Shown: positions 38,093-49,723, counted from the stretch's first letter. The stretch: 64,000 bases of DNA from Xylanimonas ulmi (GCF_004216535.1 NZ_SGWX01000001.1:558001-622000), one strand, 5' to 3'. Notes: a model not told the origin generated them from the sequence alone. Numbers and translations are program-made.

Positions 38093-39217
38093 GTGACCGA
38101 CTACTACGAGATCCTCGGCGTCGAGCGCGACGCCTCGCCCGAGCAGATCAAGAAGGCGTACCGCCGCCTCGCGCGTGAGCTGCACCCCGACGTCGCCGGC
38201 GAGGCCGGCGAGGAGCGCTTCAAGGACGTCGCACGCGCGTATGAGGTGCTGTCCAACCCCGACAAGCGTCGGCAGTACGACCAGGGCGTCGACCCGACCG
38301 CCCCGGGCGGCGGCGCCGGTGGCGGGTTCGGCGCGGGCTTCGGCTTCCAGGACATCTTCGAGACGTTCTTCGGCGGCGGCCAGGCCGCCCAAGGCCCCAT
38401 CCCGCGCGCGCGGCGCGGCCAGGACGCCCTGGTGCGCATGGACGTCGACCTGGCCGAGGCCACGTTCGGCGCCAAGCGCGAGCTGCAGGTCGACACCGCC
38501 GTGGCGTGCTCGACGTGTGGCGGCAACGGCGCCCGGCCGGGCACGTCGCTGCGCACGTGTGAGGTCTGCGCCGGGCGCGGCAATGTGCAGCGTGTCGCGC
38601 GCTCGTTCCTCGGCCAGGTCATGACGACCGCGCCGTGCACCGCGTGCGGCGGCTACGGCACCGTCATCCCCGAGGCCTGCGCGGACTGCGCGGGCGAGGG
38701 CCGGGTGCGCTCGCGGCGCACCCTGACGGTCAACGTGCCCGCGGGCGTCGACACCGGCACGCGCATCAAGCTCACCGCGCAGGGCGAGGTCGGCCCGGGC
38801 GGTGGCCCGGCGGGCGACCTGTACGTCGAGATCCGTGAGCGGCCGCACGAGACGTTCGTGCGCCGTGGCGACGACCTGCACTGCACGCTGCCCGTGCCCA
38901 TGACCGCCGCCGCGCTCGGCACGGTGCTCGAGCTCGACACGCTCGACGGCGCCCAGGAGATCGACCTGCGCCCGGGCACACAGCCGGGCCAGATCGTCAC
39001 CCTCAAGGGGCTCGGTGTGGGTCACCTGCACGCGGGCGGCCGCGGCGACCTGCACGTGCACGTCGAGGTCGAGGTGCCCACCGGGCTCGACGACGCGCAG
39101 ACCGAGCTGCTGCGCTCGCTGGCGACCCTGCGCGGCGAGGAGCGGCCCGAGCCGCGCCTGGCCTCGACGCACTCGGGCATGTTCGGGCGCCTGCGCGACA
39201 AGCTCAGCGGCCGATGA
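38093..39217 (+). CDS. dnaJ: Chaperone DnaJ (DnaJ2)
   Basis: 374-residue type I J-protein stimulating DnaK. J domain at 1-70 (YYEILGVERDASPEQIKKAY; HPD in LHPDVAG), short Gly/Phe region, zinc centre with four repeats CSTCGGNG, CEVCAGRG, CTACGGYG and CADCAGEG, then the C-terminal substrate domain. The hrcA-dnaJ-rsmE order identifies it as the second DnaJ of actinobacteria; a first one should sit with dnaK elsewhere. Start GTG. Confidence 0.97.
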   Translation: MTDYYEILGVERDASPEQIKKAYRRLARELHPDVAGEAGEERFKDVARAYEVLSNPDKRRQYDQGVDPTAPGGGAGGGFGAGFGFQDIFETFFGGGQAAQGPIPRARRGQDALVRMDVDLAEATFGAKRELQVDTAVACSTCGGNGARPGTSLRTCEVCAGRGNVQRVARSFLGQVMTTAPCTACGGYGTVIPEACADCAGEGRVRSRRTLTVNVPAGVDTGTRIKLTAQGEVGPGGGPAGDLYVEIRERPHETFVRRGDDLHCTLPVPMTAAALGTVLELDTLDGAQEIDLRPGTQPGQIVTLKGLGVGHLHAGGRGDLHVHVEVEVPTGLDDAQTELLRSLATLRGEERPEPRLASTHSGMFGRLRDKLSGR

Positions 39218-39241
39218 CCCCGCCCGTGGCCGGGGGGTGAC

Positions 39242-40036
39242 GTGAGCGCGCCCGTGTTCCTGGCTGAGACGTCGTTGGCCGCCTACCACGCGGGCGGCTC
39301 CTACCTCCTGGACGGCGCCGAGGGCCGGCACGCCGCCGTCGTGCAGCGCAAGCGCATCGGCGAGCGTGTCGACGTCGTCGACGGCGCCGGCGTGCGGCTG
39401 CGCTGCGCGGTCGCCGCGGTCGAGGGCAGCCAGGTGCGCCTGACGGTCACCGAGGCCGTCGCGGAGCCCGCCCCGGACGTCGTGGTGACGCTCGTGCAGG
39501 CGTTGGCCAAGGGTGACCGCGACGAGCTCGCGATCGAGGCGGCGGTCGAGACGGGTGTCGACGCCGTCGTTCCCTGGCAGGCGGAGCGCTCCATCGTCGT
39601 GTGGCGGGGCGAGCGCGCCGCCAAGTCGCGCGCGCGCTGGGCCGCGACGGTGCGCACCGCCGTCAAGCAGTCGCGCCGCGCCTGGCTGCCGCCGGTCGCC
39701 GACGCCGTGACGACGGCGCAGCTGGCCGCGCGCGTGCGCGAGGTCGTCGCGGCCGGGGGCGCCGTGCTCGTGCTGCACGAGGAGGCGACGACGGCGCTGG
39801 CCGACGCCCCGACACCGACCCCCGGCTCCGGCGAGCCCGCGCCCGAGCTGCTCGTCGTCGTCGGGCCCGAGGGTGGCATCGGCGACGGCGAGGTGCGCGC
39901 GCTGACCGACGCGGGCGCCGTCGCCGTCCGGCTCGGGCCGCACGTGCTGCGCACCTCGACCGCGGGGCCCATCGCGGTGGCGCTGCTGAGCCAGCGCCTC
40001 GGGCGTTGGGCGCGGAGCGATAGCCTGCCGTCATGA
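39242..40036 (+). CDS. rsmE: 16S rRNA (uracil-1498-N3)-methyltransferase
   Basis: 264-residue SPOUT methyltransferase of the RsmE family. N-terminal PUA-like part (RHAAVVQRKRIGERVDVVDG), then the trefoil-knot SAM site: VQALAKGDRDELAIEAAVET, VVGPEGGIGDGE and LGPHVLRTSTA are the conserved motifs. It methylates U1498 in assembled 30S subunits. Start GTG 39242; the end overlaps the HIT gene by 4 bases. Confidence 0.95.
   Translation: MSAPVFLAETSLAAYHAGGSYLLDGAEGRHAAVVQRKRIGERVDVVDGAGVRLRCAVAAVEGSQVRLTVTEAVAEPAPDVVVTLVQALAKGDRDELAIEAAVETGVDAVVPWQAERSIVVWRGERAAKSRARWAATVRTAVKQSRRAWLPPVADAVTTAQLAARVREVVAAGGAVLVLHEEATTALADAPTPTPGSGEPAPELLVVVGPEGGIGDGEVRALTDAGAVAVRLGPHVLRTSTAGPIAVALLSQRLGRWARSDSLPS
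40021..40026 (+). promoter_or_regulatory. -10 box inside the rsmE end, before the HIT gene
   Basis: TAGCCT ends 6 bases before ATG 40033, an internal, probably leaderless promoter. Confidence 0.4.
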
Positions 40037-40386
40037 CGAGCGACATTGCTGCCGACTGCCTGTTCTGCAAGATCGTCGCCGGGCAGGTCCCCGCCGACGT
40101 CGTCGCGACCTCGAAGCGTGCGATCGCCTTCCGCGACATCGCCCCCCAGGCCCCCCTGCACGTGCTCGTGGCGCCCAAGGAGCACCACGGCGACGTCGCC
40201 CAGCTCGCCGCGGTCGACCCGGCGCTGTTGGCGGACGTCGTGGCGCTCGCCGACCAGGTCGCCGGCGAGCAGGCCGACGGACAGTTCCGCCTGATCTTCA
40301 ACAGCGGGCCGCGCGCGGGGCAGAGCGTCTTCCACGTGCACGGCCACGTCATCGGTGGGGCGCGGCTGGGGTGGACGCCCGCGTAA
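40033..40386 (+). CDS. HIT family nucleotide hydrolase
   Basis: 117-residue histidine-triad protein (Hint-like). CLFCKIVAGQVPADVV opens the fold and HVHGHVIGG near the C-terminus is the His-x-His-x-His triad. Likely hydrolyses nucleoside phosphoramidates; the physiological substrate is unknown. Sits between rsmE and phoH as in many actinobacteria. Confidence 0.93.
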   Translation: MTSDIAADCLFCKIVAGQVPADVVATSKRAIAFRDIAPQAPLHVLVAPKEHHGDVAQLAAVDPALLADVVALADQVAGEQADGQFRLIFNSGPRAGQSVFHVHGHVIGGARLGWTPA

Positions 40387-40389
40387 AAT
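40384..40389 (+). promoter_or_regulatory. -10 box before phoH
   Basis: TAAAAT, one of the most AT-rich hexamers in the window, overlaps the HIT stop codon and ends 9 bases before ATG 40399. Confidence 0.5.
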
Positions 40390-40398
40390 GGTCACTCC

Positions 40399-41418
40399 AT
40401 GACTGCGACCAATCCCGATGCCCGCACCGAGCGTCCTGCCGAGCACCTCATCGTGGTGCCGGCGCACCTTCCGATGGTCGCGCTGCTGGGCAGCCGCGAC
40501 TCGGTGCTGCGGGCCGTCGAGGACGGGTTCCCGCGCGTCGACGTCCACGCGCGCGGCAACGAGATCGCCGTGTCGGGACCCGAGGGCGACGTCGCCATCG
40601 TCTCCCGGCTCCTGGACGAGCTCATCGAGGTCGCGCAGGCCGGCACGCAGCTGACGCCCGACGTCGTGCGCCGCTCGGTCGCCATGCTGACCTCGCCCGC
40701 CGATCAGCGCCCGGCCGAGGTGCTGACCTTCAACATCCTGTCGAGCCGCGGGCGCACCATCCGGCCCAAGACGGTCGGCCAGAAGCGCTACGTCGACGCG
40801 ATCGACGCCAACACGATCACGTTCGGCGTCGGCCCGGCCGGCACCGGCAAGACGTACCTGGCCATGGCCAAGGCCGTCCAGGCGCTGCAGTCGCACCAGG
40901 TCAACCGCATCATCCTGTCGCGGCCCGCGGTCGAGGCGGGCGAGCGGTTGGGCTTCCTGCCCGGATCGCTGTCGGAGAAGATCGACCCCTACCTGCGCCC
41001 GCTGTACGACGCGCTGCACGACATGGTCGACCCGGACTCGATCCCCAAGCTCATCGACGCCGGCACCATCGAGGTCGCGCCGCTCGCGTTCCTGCGCGGG
41101 CGCTCGCTCAACGACGCGTTCATCATCCTCGACGAGGCGCAGAACACCACGTCGGAGCAGATGAAGATGTTCCTCACGCGCCTGGGCTTCGGCTCGAAGA
41201 TGGTCATCACCGGCGACGCGACCCAGATCGACCTGCCGGGCGGGACGCCGTCGGGCCTGCGCGTGGTGCAGGACGTGCTGACGGGGGTCGACGACGTCGA
41301 GTTCTGCAGCCTGACCTCGTCCGACGTCGTGCGCCACCGCTTGGTGGGCGACATCATCGACGCCTACGCTCGCTGGGAGCCACGGGCGCGCGCCAACCAG
41401 CGGCAGAACCGGAAATGA
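40399..41418 (+). CDS. PhoH-like ATPase (YbeZ type)
   Basis: 339-residue P-loop ATPase. Walker A GPAGTGKT at 145-152 and Walker [30 protein letters not shown] is a family signature. YbeZ-type PhoH proteins pair with the endonuclease YbeY, and ybeY follows 6 bases downstream, so a role in rRNA processing or ribosome quality control is likely. Confidence 0.95.
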   Translation: MTATNPDARTERPAEHLIVVPAHLPMVALLGSRDSVLRAVEDGFPRVDVHARGNEIAVSGPEGDVAIVSRLLDELIEVAQAGTQLTPDVVRRSVAMLTSPADQRPAEVLTFNILSSRGRTIRPKTVGQKRYVDAIDANTITFGVGPAGTGKTYLAMAKAVQALQSHQVNRIILSRPAVEAGERLGFLPGSLSEKIDPYLRPLYDALHDMVDPDSIPKLIDAGTIEVAPLAFLRGRSLNDAFIILDEAQNTTSEQMKMFLTRLGFGSKMVITGDATQIDLPGGTPSGLRVVQDVLTGVDDVEFCSLTSSDVVRHRLVGDIIDAYARWEPRARANQRQNRK

Positions 41419-41424
41419 GCAGCG

Positions 41425-41886
41425 GTGTCCATTGAAGTCAACAACGAGTCCGGCTACGACGTCGACGGGCTCGACGAGGCTGAGTTCGCCGAGCTCGGCA
41501 GGTTCGTGCTCGACGCGATGCACGTGCACCCGCAGGCCGAGCTGTCGATCCTGTTCGTCGACACGGCGGTCATGACGGACCTGCACGTGCGGTGGATGGA
41601 TGAGCCGGGGCCGACGGACGTGCTCAGCTTCCCGATGGACGAGCTGCGCCCGGGACGCGAGGGCGATCTGACGCCGCCCGGCACGCTCGGCGACATCGTG
41701 CTGTGCCCCGAGGTCGCGGCCAAGCAGGCCCTCGCCGCCGGGCACTCGACTGTCGAGGAGATGCTGCTGCTGACGACGCACGGCATCTTGCACCTGCTCG
41801 GGTACGACCACGCGGAGCCCGAGGAGGAGCGGGAGATGTTCGGCCTGCAGCGCCGCCTCCTGCTCACGTTCCTCGCTGGGCGGTGA
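41425..41886 (+). CDS. ybeY: Endoribonuclease YbeY, rRNA maturation
   Basis: 153 residues. The zinc motif H-x3-H-x5-H is seen in [11 protein letters not shown] near residue 115, with the conserved [12 protein letters not shown] loop. YbeY takes part in 16S rRNA 3'-end maturation and 70S quality control. Start GTG; nested in the phoH-ybeY-corC-era unit. Confidence 0.96.
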   Translation: MSIEVNNESGYDVDGLDEAEFAELGRFVLDAMHVHPQAELSILFVDTAVMTDLHVRWMDEPGPTDVLSFPMDELRPGREGDLTPPGTLGDIVLCPEVAAKQALAAGHSTVEEMLLLTTHGILHLLGYDHAEPEEEREMFGLQRRLLLTFLAGR

Positions 41887-41893
41887 GGCGCGG

Positions 41894-43246
41894 GTGACCG
41901 GAGTCCTGGTCCTCGTCGCCGTCGTCGGCCTGGCGCTGGCGGGCCTGCTGTCCGCGGGCGAGGCGGCCGTGCTGCGCGTGACCCGCACGGCGCTGGCCGA
42001 CGCGCTCGCCGAGGCCCAGCAGGGTGAGGGGCTGCGGGCCGAGACGCGCGCCGACCGGGCGCGTGCGGCCCAGGCGCTCGTCGTCGACCCCACCGCCACG
42101 GTCGCGGCGGTCGCGACCGTGCGCGTCGCGGCTGAGCTGCTCGCGCTCGGCTCGGTCGCGCTGCTGCTGGAGGACCTGCTGCGCGACGGGTGGGAGGTGC
42201 TCGTCGCCCTCGGGGTGGTGGGCCTGCTCGCCGGCGTCGTCATGGTGCGCCTGAGCCCCCGCCAGTTCGGCTTCCGCCAGCCGCTGCGCGTCGTGCTCGC
42301 GCTCTCGGCGCTGCTGACCGCGACCCGCCGCCTGACGGGGTGGGCGGCGCCCCGCGGCGCCGGGAGCCAGGGCGAGACGCCCCCCACCGAGGCCGACCTG
42401 CGCGACCTCGTCGACCGGGTCGGGGAGTCCGACGTCATCGAGGAGGACGAGCGCGAGCTCATCCGCAGCGTGTTCGAGCTGGGCGGCACCCTCACGCGCG
42501 AGGTCATGGTGCCGCGCACCGACATGGTCACGGTCGACGCCGACACCCCGCTGAGCAAGGTCATGCGGCTGTATGTGCGCTCGGGGTTCTCGCGTGTGCC
42601 CGTCGTGGGGGAGTCGGTCGACGACCTGCTCGGCGTCGCCTACCTCAAGGACGTCGCGCGGATCCTCGACGCCGACCCGCGCAGCGCCGACCGGCCCGTG
42701 TCGTCGGTCGCGCGTCCGCCCGTCTTCGTGCCCGAGTCCAAACCGGCCGACGACCTGCTGCGCGAGATGCAGCAGAAGGCCACGCACATCGCCGTCGTGA
42801 TCGACGAGTACGGCGGCGTCGCGGGCCTGGTGACCGTCGAGGACGTGCTGGAGGAGCTCGTGGGCGAGCTCGTCGACGAGCACGACCACGTGATCGAGGG
42901 CGAGCCTGAGCCCGTCACCCAAGGCGTGTTCCGCGTCCCGGCGCGACTGCCCGTCGACGAGCTCGGCGACCTGTTCGACCTGCGTTTCGACGACGACGAC
43001 GTGGACACCGCGGGCGGCCTGCTCGCCAAGGCGATCGGCAAGGTGCCCCTGGCGGGGTCGGCGGCCGACGTCGGAGGGCTGCGCCTGGTGGCCGAGCGCG
43101 TCGAGGGCCGCCGCAAGCAGGTCTCGACCATCCTCGTCAGCCGCGCGCAGGCCGACACCCCGGCGCGCGCCGAGGCCGCGGCGCGCCAGGGCGGGCCCGA
43201 CCGGACGACCGACCGCCAGACGCATGACAAGGACGTGACCGCATGA
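41894..43246 (+). CDS. CNNM/CorC-type membrane protein with CBS pair
   Basis: 450 residues. N-terminal DUF21/CNNM membrane domain with about four helices (1-130), two CBS domains (about 205-325; EVMVPRTDMVTVDADTPLSK and FVPESKPADDLLREMQQKAT), then a CorC_HlyC transporter-associated domain (about 350-430). Such proteins (MpfA, YfjD, PaeA relatives) are linked to Mg2+ or divalent-cation export. GTG start; overlaps era by 4 bases. Confidence 0.93.
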   Translation: MTGVLVLVAVVGLALAGLLSAGEAAVLRVTRTALADALAEAQQGEGLRAETRADRARAAQALVVDPTATVAAVATVRVAAELLALGSVALLLEDLLRDGWEVLVALGVVGLLAGVVMVRLSPRQFGFRQPLRVVLALSALLTATRRLTGWAAPRGAGSQGETPPTEADLRDLVDRVGESDVIEEDERELIRSVFELGGTLTREVMVPRTDMVTVDADTPLSKVMRLYVRSGFSRVPVVGESVDDLLGVAYLKDVARILDADPRSADRPVSSVARPPVFVPESKPADDLLREMQQKATHIAVVIDEYGGVAGLVTVEDVLEELVGELVDEHDHVIEGEPEPVTQGVFRVPARLPVDELGDLFDLRFDDDDVDTAGGLLAKAIGKVPLAGSAADVGGLRLVAERVEGRRKQVSTILVSRAQADTPARAEAAARQGGPDRTTDRQTHDKDVTA

Positions 43247-44202
43247 CCGAGACCGCACCCCCGACCGAGCACCGCTCAGGCTTCGCCTGCCTGGTCGGGC
43301 GCCCCAACGCGGGCAAGTCGACCCTGACGAACGCCCTGGTGGGGGAGAAGGTCGCCATCATGTCGGCGCGGCCCCAGACGACGCGGCACACCATCCGCGG
43401 CATCGTCCACCGGCCCGACGCGCAGCTCGTGCTGGTCGACACCCCCGGGCTGCACCGGCCCCGCACGCTGCTCGGCCAGCGGCTCAACGACCTGGTCAAG
43501 GAGACGCTCGGCGAGGTCGACGTCATCGCGTTCTGCCTGCCCGCCGACCAGAAGGTGGGCCCGGGCGACCGGTTCATCGCCGCGCAGCTCGCGCCGCTCA
43601 TGACGGGGCGGCGCGCGGTGCCGGTGGTCGCCGTCGTGACCAAGGCCGACCTTGTGGACCGCCAGACGCTCATGGAGCACCTGCTCGCCGTCGACGCGCT
43701 CGCGACCGAGCACGAGCGTGAGTGGGCGGCGATCGTGCCCGTCTCGGCCAAGGACGGCTACCAGGTCGACGAGCTCGAGGACGTGCTGGTCTCCCATCTG
43801 CCCGAGGGCCCCGAGCTGTACCCGGGCGGGGAGCTGACCGACGAGCCCGAGCACGTCATGGTCGCCGAGCTCGTGCGTGAGGCGGCGCTCGAAGGGGTGC
43901 GCGACGAGCTGCCGCACTCGCTCGCGGTCGTGGTCGAGGAGATCGTCGAGCGCGAGGGGTCGGGCGACTCCGCCAAGGGGCGCCCGCCGCTGCTCGACGT
44001 GCGCGTCAACCTCTACGTCGAGCGTGAGTCACAGAAGGCCATCGTCATCGGCCGTGGTGGCTCTCGCCTGCGCGACGTCGGCACGCGGGCGCGCCAAGGG
44101 ATCGAGCGGCTGCTCGGCGCCCGGGTCTACCTCGACCTGCACGTCAAGGTCGCGCGCGACTGGCAGCGCGACCCCAAGCAACTGCGCAAGCTCGGCTTCT
44201 GA
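43243..44202 (+). CDS. era: GTPase Era
   Basis: 319 residues. GTPase motifs G1 GRPNAGKS (19-26), G3 DTPG and G4 TKAD; C-terminal KH domain with VERESQKAIVIGRGGSRLRD. Era binds the 3' end of 16S rRNA during 30S maturation, matching the neighbouring ybeY and rsmE. The pair is translationally coupled to the corC-type gene (ATGA). Confidence 0.97.
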   Translation: MTETAPPTEHRSGFACLVGRPNAGKSTLTNALVGEKVAIMSARPQTTRHTIRGIVHRPDAQLVLVDTPGLHRPRTLLGQRLNDLVKETLGEVDVIAFCLPADQKVGPGDRFIAAQLAPLMTGRRAVPVVAVVTKADLVDRQTLMEHLLAVDALATEHEREWAAIVPVSAKDGYQVDELEDVLVSHLPEGPELYPGGELTDEPEHVMVAELVREAALEGVRDELPHSLAVVVEEIVEREGSGDSAKGRPPLLDVRVNLYVERESQKAIVIGRGGSRLRDVGTRARQGIERLLGARVYLDLHVKVARDWQRDPKQLRKLGF

Positions 44203-44261
44203 GGGTGCGCGCGCGGGCCGACTCCCGAGCGCAACCTCCCGGCGGGGCTCAAGAAGCGAGG

Positions 44262-44267
44262 TAGCCT
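44262..44267 (+). promoter_or_regulatory. -10 box, probable leaderless promoter of the hydrolase gene
   Basis: TAGCCT ends 6 bases before GTG 44274. Confidence 0.5.
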
Positions 44268-44273
44268 CCCGAC

Positions 44274-45836
44274 GTGGTGTTGCGGACCATAGCCTCAAGC
44301 GCGTCGATCCTGGTCGGCCTCGCGGTGGCCGGCGCCTTGGCCGGCCCCGCGTGGGACCCGGTGCCTGTTGTCGACCACCTGCGCCCGACGTCGTCGTCGA
44401 CCGAGATCGGCGGGATCGAGGCCGGCGTCGCGGACGGGCGCGTGCACGAGGTGCGCACCTTCCCGGTGCGCTCGAGCGAGGTCGTCATCGAGCTCGACGG
44501 CGCCGAGGTCTCGGCCATCCTGCGTGAGCCGGTCGGGGCGGGTGGCGGACTGTCGGGCATGGTGTTCGTGCACGGCGCGGGCACGGGCCTGGCGAGCGAG
44601 GCGTTTCTGGAGCAGGCCGACCAGCTCGCGTCCGCCGGTGTCGTCACCCTCGTGCCCGACAAGCGACTCGACACCTACACGACCTGGCACCGCGACTACG
44701 AGGCCATGGCCGACGACTACCTGCGATCGGTCGACTACCTGCGGGGCGTGCCCGGCGTGGACCCCGATCGGGTCGGGGTCTACGGCGAGTCCGAGGGCAC
44801 GTGGGTCGTGCCGATCATGCAGGTCAAGGACCCCCGCATCGCGTTCACCATCCTGGTCTCGGCGCCCGTCGTCGAGCCGCGCCAGCAGGCCGCGTTCGCC
44901 GTCGACAACTACCTGCGCAACACCAATGTGCCGCAGCAGGTGTTCCGCGCGATCCCGCGCGCGGTGGGCATCCAGCTGCCGACGGGCCTGCTCGACTACG
45001 CCGACTTCGACGTGCGTCCGTGGCTGGAGCGTCAGACGGCGCCCGTGCTGGTCGTCTACGGCACGGGCGACCCCTCGATGCCGATCGAGCAGGGCTCGCG
45101 CCAGATCATCGCCGACACCGCGGTGGGCGGCGGGGCGCCGGTGACCGTCAGGTTCTACGACGGCGCCAACCACGGCCTGCGGGTCGGGGAGACCCTTGTG
45201 GCGCAGTTCCCGCGCGACATGGCGGCCTGGGTCCAGGGACTGCCCGAGACGGCCACCGCCGAGCCGCGGATCGCCGGCGCGCAGCCCGAGCAGCTCTACC
45301 TCGCCTCGCCCGTGCCGCACCCGCGCTGGTGGGGCAACGGCGACATCATCATCGGCACCGCGCTCGGCGGGGTCGGCCTGCTGGTCGTCGGGCCGCTCGT
45401 GTGGGGCGCCGTCACCGTGGTGCTCCGACTCGCGGCCGTGGGGCGCGGATCGCTGCGGGCCCGGATCACGCCACGCCTGGCCCGCGGCGTCTGGCCCCTG
45501 CTGTTCGGCCTCGCCGCCGGCGCCGTGGCGACCACCGCGGCGCTCGTCGTCTACCTCATGGCGGTCGCGCGCCTCGCGCTCAACTACAAGCAGGACGACC
45601 TTGTCGTGCAGGGCGGATGGATCGGCGTGCGGCTGCTGGGCTTGGTGACCGTGGTGTGCGCCGCACTGCTCATCGGCCGGGCGCGCGATCTGCGCCAGGC
45701 GCGCCGCGCGGGCGACCGCGACGCCGTCGTCGCCGCGGGCTGGCCCGCCTGGCTGGCGCTGTCGACCATGCTGGCGGGAGCGATCTCGCTGCTGCTGTGG
45801 CAGACCTACTGGGGCGTTTTCCAACTCGGGATCTGA
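44274..45836 (+). CDS. Alpha/beta hydrolase fused to C-terminal membrane domain
   Basis: 520 residues. An N-terminal signal/anchor helix (about 5-25) precedes an alpha/beta-hydrolase domain: oxyanion region MVFVHGAGTG, nucleophile elbow GESEG (Ser about 173), acid in GTGDPSMP and His in GANHGLR (about 300). After about residue 350 come four hydrophobic segments (IIIGTALGGVGLLVVGPLVW, LLFGLAAGAVATTAALVVYL, others). The catalytic domain is likely extracytoplasmic, tethered at both ends. Substrate unknown; resemblance is to S9/dienelactone-hydrolase-like esterases. It separates era from leuA and has its own promoter. Confidence 0.82.
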   Translation: MVLRTIASSASILVGLAVAGALAGPAWDPVPVVDHLRPTSSSTEIGGIEAGVADGRVHEVRTFPVRSSEVVIELDGAEVSAILREPVGAGGGLSGMVFVHGAGTGLASEAFLEQADQLASAGVVTLVPDKRLDTYTTWHRDYEAMADDYLRSVDYLRGVPGVDPDRVGVYGESEGTWVVPIMQVKDPRIAFTILVSAPVVEPRQQAAFAVDNYLRNTNVPQQVFRAIPRAVGIQLPTGLLDYADFDVRPWLERQTAPVLVVYGTGDPSMPIEQGSRQIIADTAVGGGAPVTVRFYDGANHGLRVGETLVAQFPRDMAAWVQGLPETATAEPRIAGAQPEQLYLASPVPHPRWWGNGDIIIGTALGGVGLLVVGPLVWGAVTVVLRLAAVGRGSLRARITPRLARGVWPLLFGLAAGAVATTAALVVYLMAVARLALNYKQDDLVVQGGWIGVRLLGLVTVVCAALLIGRARDLRQARRAGDRDAVVAAGWPAWLALSTMLAGAISLLLWQTYWGVFQLGI

Positions 45837-45924
45837 GCCACCGATCTGACACGAGCGGGTGACAGAGGGTAGAAACGACCGCGGGCGTCCGGCTGGGACG
45901 CCACGAGCACCGGAGGCATTGCCC

Positions 45925-47718
45925 ATGACCGACGCCGTCACGACCACCGAGCGCACCCCGCGCGAGCCCTTCGCGGGCGTACCCGTGCGCGACCTGGTGC
46001 GCGACGTCGTCGCGGCGATCGCGCTGCTGGTTGGTGCGGTGCTGCCGTGGACCGTCGGCGCGCGAGGCAGCGACCGTGTCGAGGTCGTCCTGGCGACCCT
46101 TGTGGCCCTGGTGGCCGTCGCACTGCCCTACGCGCGCCGGGCCGGCCTCGTGACCGCGTCCTGGGCGACGGACGAGCGGCGCACTCGGGCGCTGGGCGCC
46201 GTGCCGATCGTCGTCGTCGCCCTGGTGCACATCGCGCTCGACGTCGTCCCTGGCGGCGAGTTCGGCGTGGGCGCCGGCCTGGGGCTCAGCCTCGCGGGGG
46301 CGGTCCTGGCCGCGGAGGTCGCCTGGTCGCGCCTGACGATCGCGATCGCGGGCGTGCTCGCGCTCGGGGCCGTCCTGGCGCCCGTCCTGGTCGTCGCCGA
46401 CGGGGGACTCTCGGTGTGGCAGGTCGTCGCGGTCGCGCTCACGGCCGTGCTGGCGCTCGGGGTGTTGTGGCTGACCGCCTGGCGGTTCGAGCAGGGCGAC
46501 GCCGCCGCGGGCGTGCTGCTGGTGGGCGTCGGGATCGCCGTCGCGCTCGGCGGCGCCTTCCTCGGCGGTCAGACGACGACGCCGTGGGTCGAGAGCGTCC
46601 GTGGCGCCTGGCTCGGGCTGGTGGTGCTGCCTGCGCTGGCCGCCGCGGCCGCGCCGCGCGTCGTCGGCCAGGCGGTCGAGGGGCACGAGCAGCCGCGCGT
46701 GTGGGCGCACACGGCCGTGCACGCGCTCGGGCTGGCGCTCGGACTGGGCGGGTACATCGCGCTCGTCGCGCTGGTGACGCTCATCGACGCGGGCCCCTCG
46801 TTGTCCTCGGTGTTGCGGCTCGTCTTCGGCGTCCTGATCGCCGTCGTGGCCTACTTCGCGCACCGCGCTCTGCGGCGCGACGTCGCCTCGGGGCATGCGA
46901 CCGCCGTGGGCGCCGCGATCGTCATCGCCGTGCTCGGCACCGTGCTGGTCGTGGCGCGCGCGGGCGCGAGCACGCGGACCGGCTCGGTCGACATCCTGGT
47001 TGCTTACGGGCTGCCGGCCCTCGTGCTGTCGGTGCTGCTGGTGCCTCGGTCGCTGCGCGAGCTGCGGGAGCAGCCGCCCGCCGAGACGGACGCCGCGGCC
47101 GCGCCCGCCGTCGGGCAGGAGCCGGGCGCCGCGGCGACTGTGGAGACGCCGACCGGGGAGACGGTCGAGGTCGCCAGGCCTGTCGCGCCCGCGCGCCCCG
47201 CCCCCGTCTCGTACACGCCGGGGGGGACGGGCGCCGGGGCCGGGGCCGGCGCGGGGGCCTTGGGCGGTGGCGACGCGACGACGGTCATGGCGCCGGTCGG
47301 CGCGCACGCGACGGCGGCGCACGCGGCCGCGCCCGCCGACCCTCGTGGCGCAGCCGAGCCCGCAGGGCAGGCCGAGTCCACGGGGCAGGCCGAGTCAACG
47401 GGGGCAGCTGACGTGGCGGCCGCCGCGGTGGCGGCGGACGAGCCGGCCGCGGAGCCGCGCAGCGCCGCCGGCCCGTTCGGCGACGTCGGCTCGACGCAGG
47501 TGCTTCCGCTGGTCGCCGACGTCCCCGGGTCGCGGTGGTCCGCCGCGCAGGCCATCGACCCGGCGACGCCACTGGCCGACCTCGCGCTCATCGTGCAGGA
47601 GTCGCCCCACCTGCGCCCGCTCGTCGCGGCGAACCCGTCGACCTACCCCGCGCTGCTCGACTGGCTCGGCGCGCTGGGCGACCCCGAGATCGACGCGGCG
47701 CTGCGCAGCCGTGGGTGA
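45925..47718 (+). CDS. Polytopic membrane protein with C-terminal variant leucine-rich repeat
   Basis: 597 residues. About ten hydrophobic helices occupy residues 20-380. A long Pro/Ala/Gly/Thr linker (about 390-530, including GAGAGAGAG) follows, then a short C-terminal domain with PHLRPLVAANPSTYPALLDW, the pattern of the actinobacterial variant leucine-rich repeat (LRV). Membrane part is unlike any family I recognise. ATG 45925 has CGGAGGC upstream. A TAGAAA hexamer and a small GCGTCC/GGACGC hairpin lie in the leader (45872-45902). Confidence 0.7.
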   Translation: MTDAVTTTERTPREPFAGVPVRDLVRDVVAAIALLVGAVLPWTVGARGSDRVEVVLATLVALVAVALPYARRAGLVTASWATDERRTRALGAVPIVVVALVHIALDVVPGGEFGVGAGLGLSLAGAVLAAEVAWSRLTIAIAGVLALGAVLAPVLVVADGGLSVWQVVAVALTAVLALGVLWLTAWRFEQGDAAAGVLLVGVGIAVALGGAFLGGQTTTPWVESVRGAWLGLVVLPALAAAAAPRVVGQAVEGHEQPRVWAHTAVHALGLALGLGGYIALVALVTLIDAGPSLSSVLRLVFGVLIAVVAYFAHRALRRDVASGHATAVGAAIVIAVLGTVLVVARAGASTRTGSVDILVAYGLPALVLSVLLVPRSLRELREQPPAETDAAAAPAVGQEPGAAATVETPTGETVEVARPVAPARPAPVSYTPGGTGAGAGAGAGALGGGDATTVMAPVGAHATAAHAAAPADPRGAAEPAGQAESTGQAESTGAADVAAAAVAADEPAAEPRSAAGPFGDVGSTQVLPLVADVPGSRWSAAQAIDPATPLADLALIVQESPHLRPLVAANPSTYPALLDWLGALGDPEIDAALRSRG

Positions 47719-47814
47719 CCTGGCCGGCGAGCGTGGCGCGGCGCCGCGTCGGCGCGCTGGGCGGGCCGACGGCCAGATGGCGGCCCCGCGTGCGGCCGCG
47801 GGCCACGGCGGGAG

Positions 47815-47820
47815 TATGGT
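47815..47820 (+). promoter_or_regulatory. -10 box of the leuA leader
   Basis: TATGGT, about 18 bases before the leader-peptide GTG. Confidence 0.45.
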
Positions 47821-47857
47821 GACGGGGTGCGGCGCACGGTGAGCCTCCTCCTTGCGT

Positions 47858-49717
<1,860 letters not shown>

Positions 49718-49723
49718 CGCTCT

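Noticed and set aside
47719-47814. GC-rich inverted repeats after the LRV gene as a specific element
   Set aside because: Short GGCCGCGGGCC and GCGGCGCCGC palindromes are expected by chance at this base composition; no further support.
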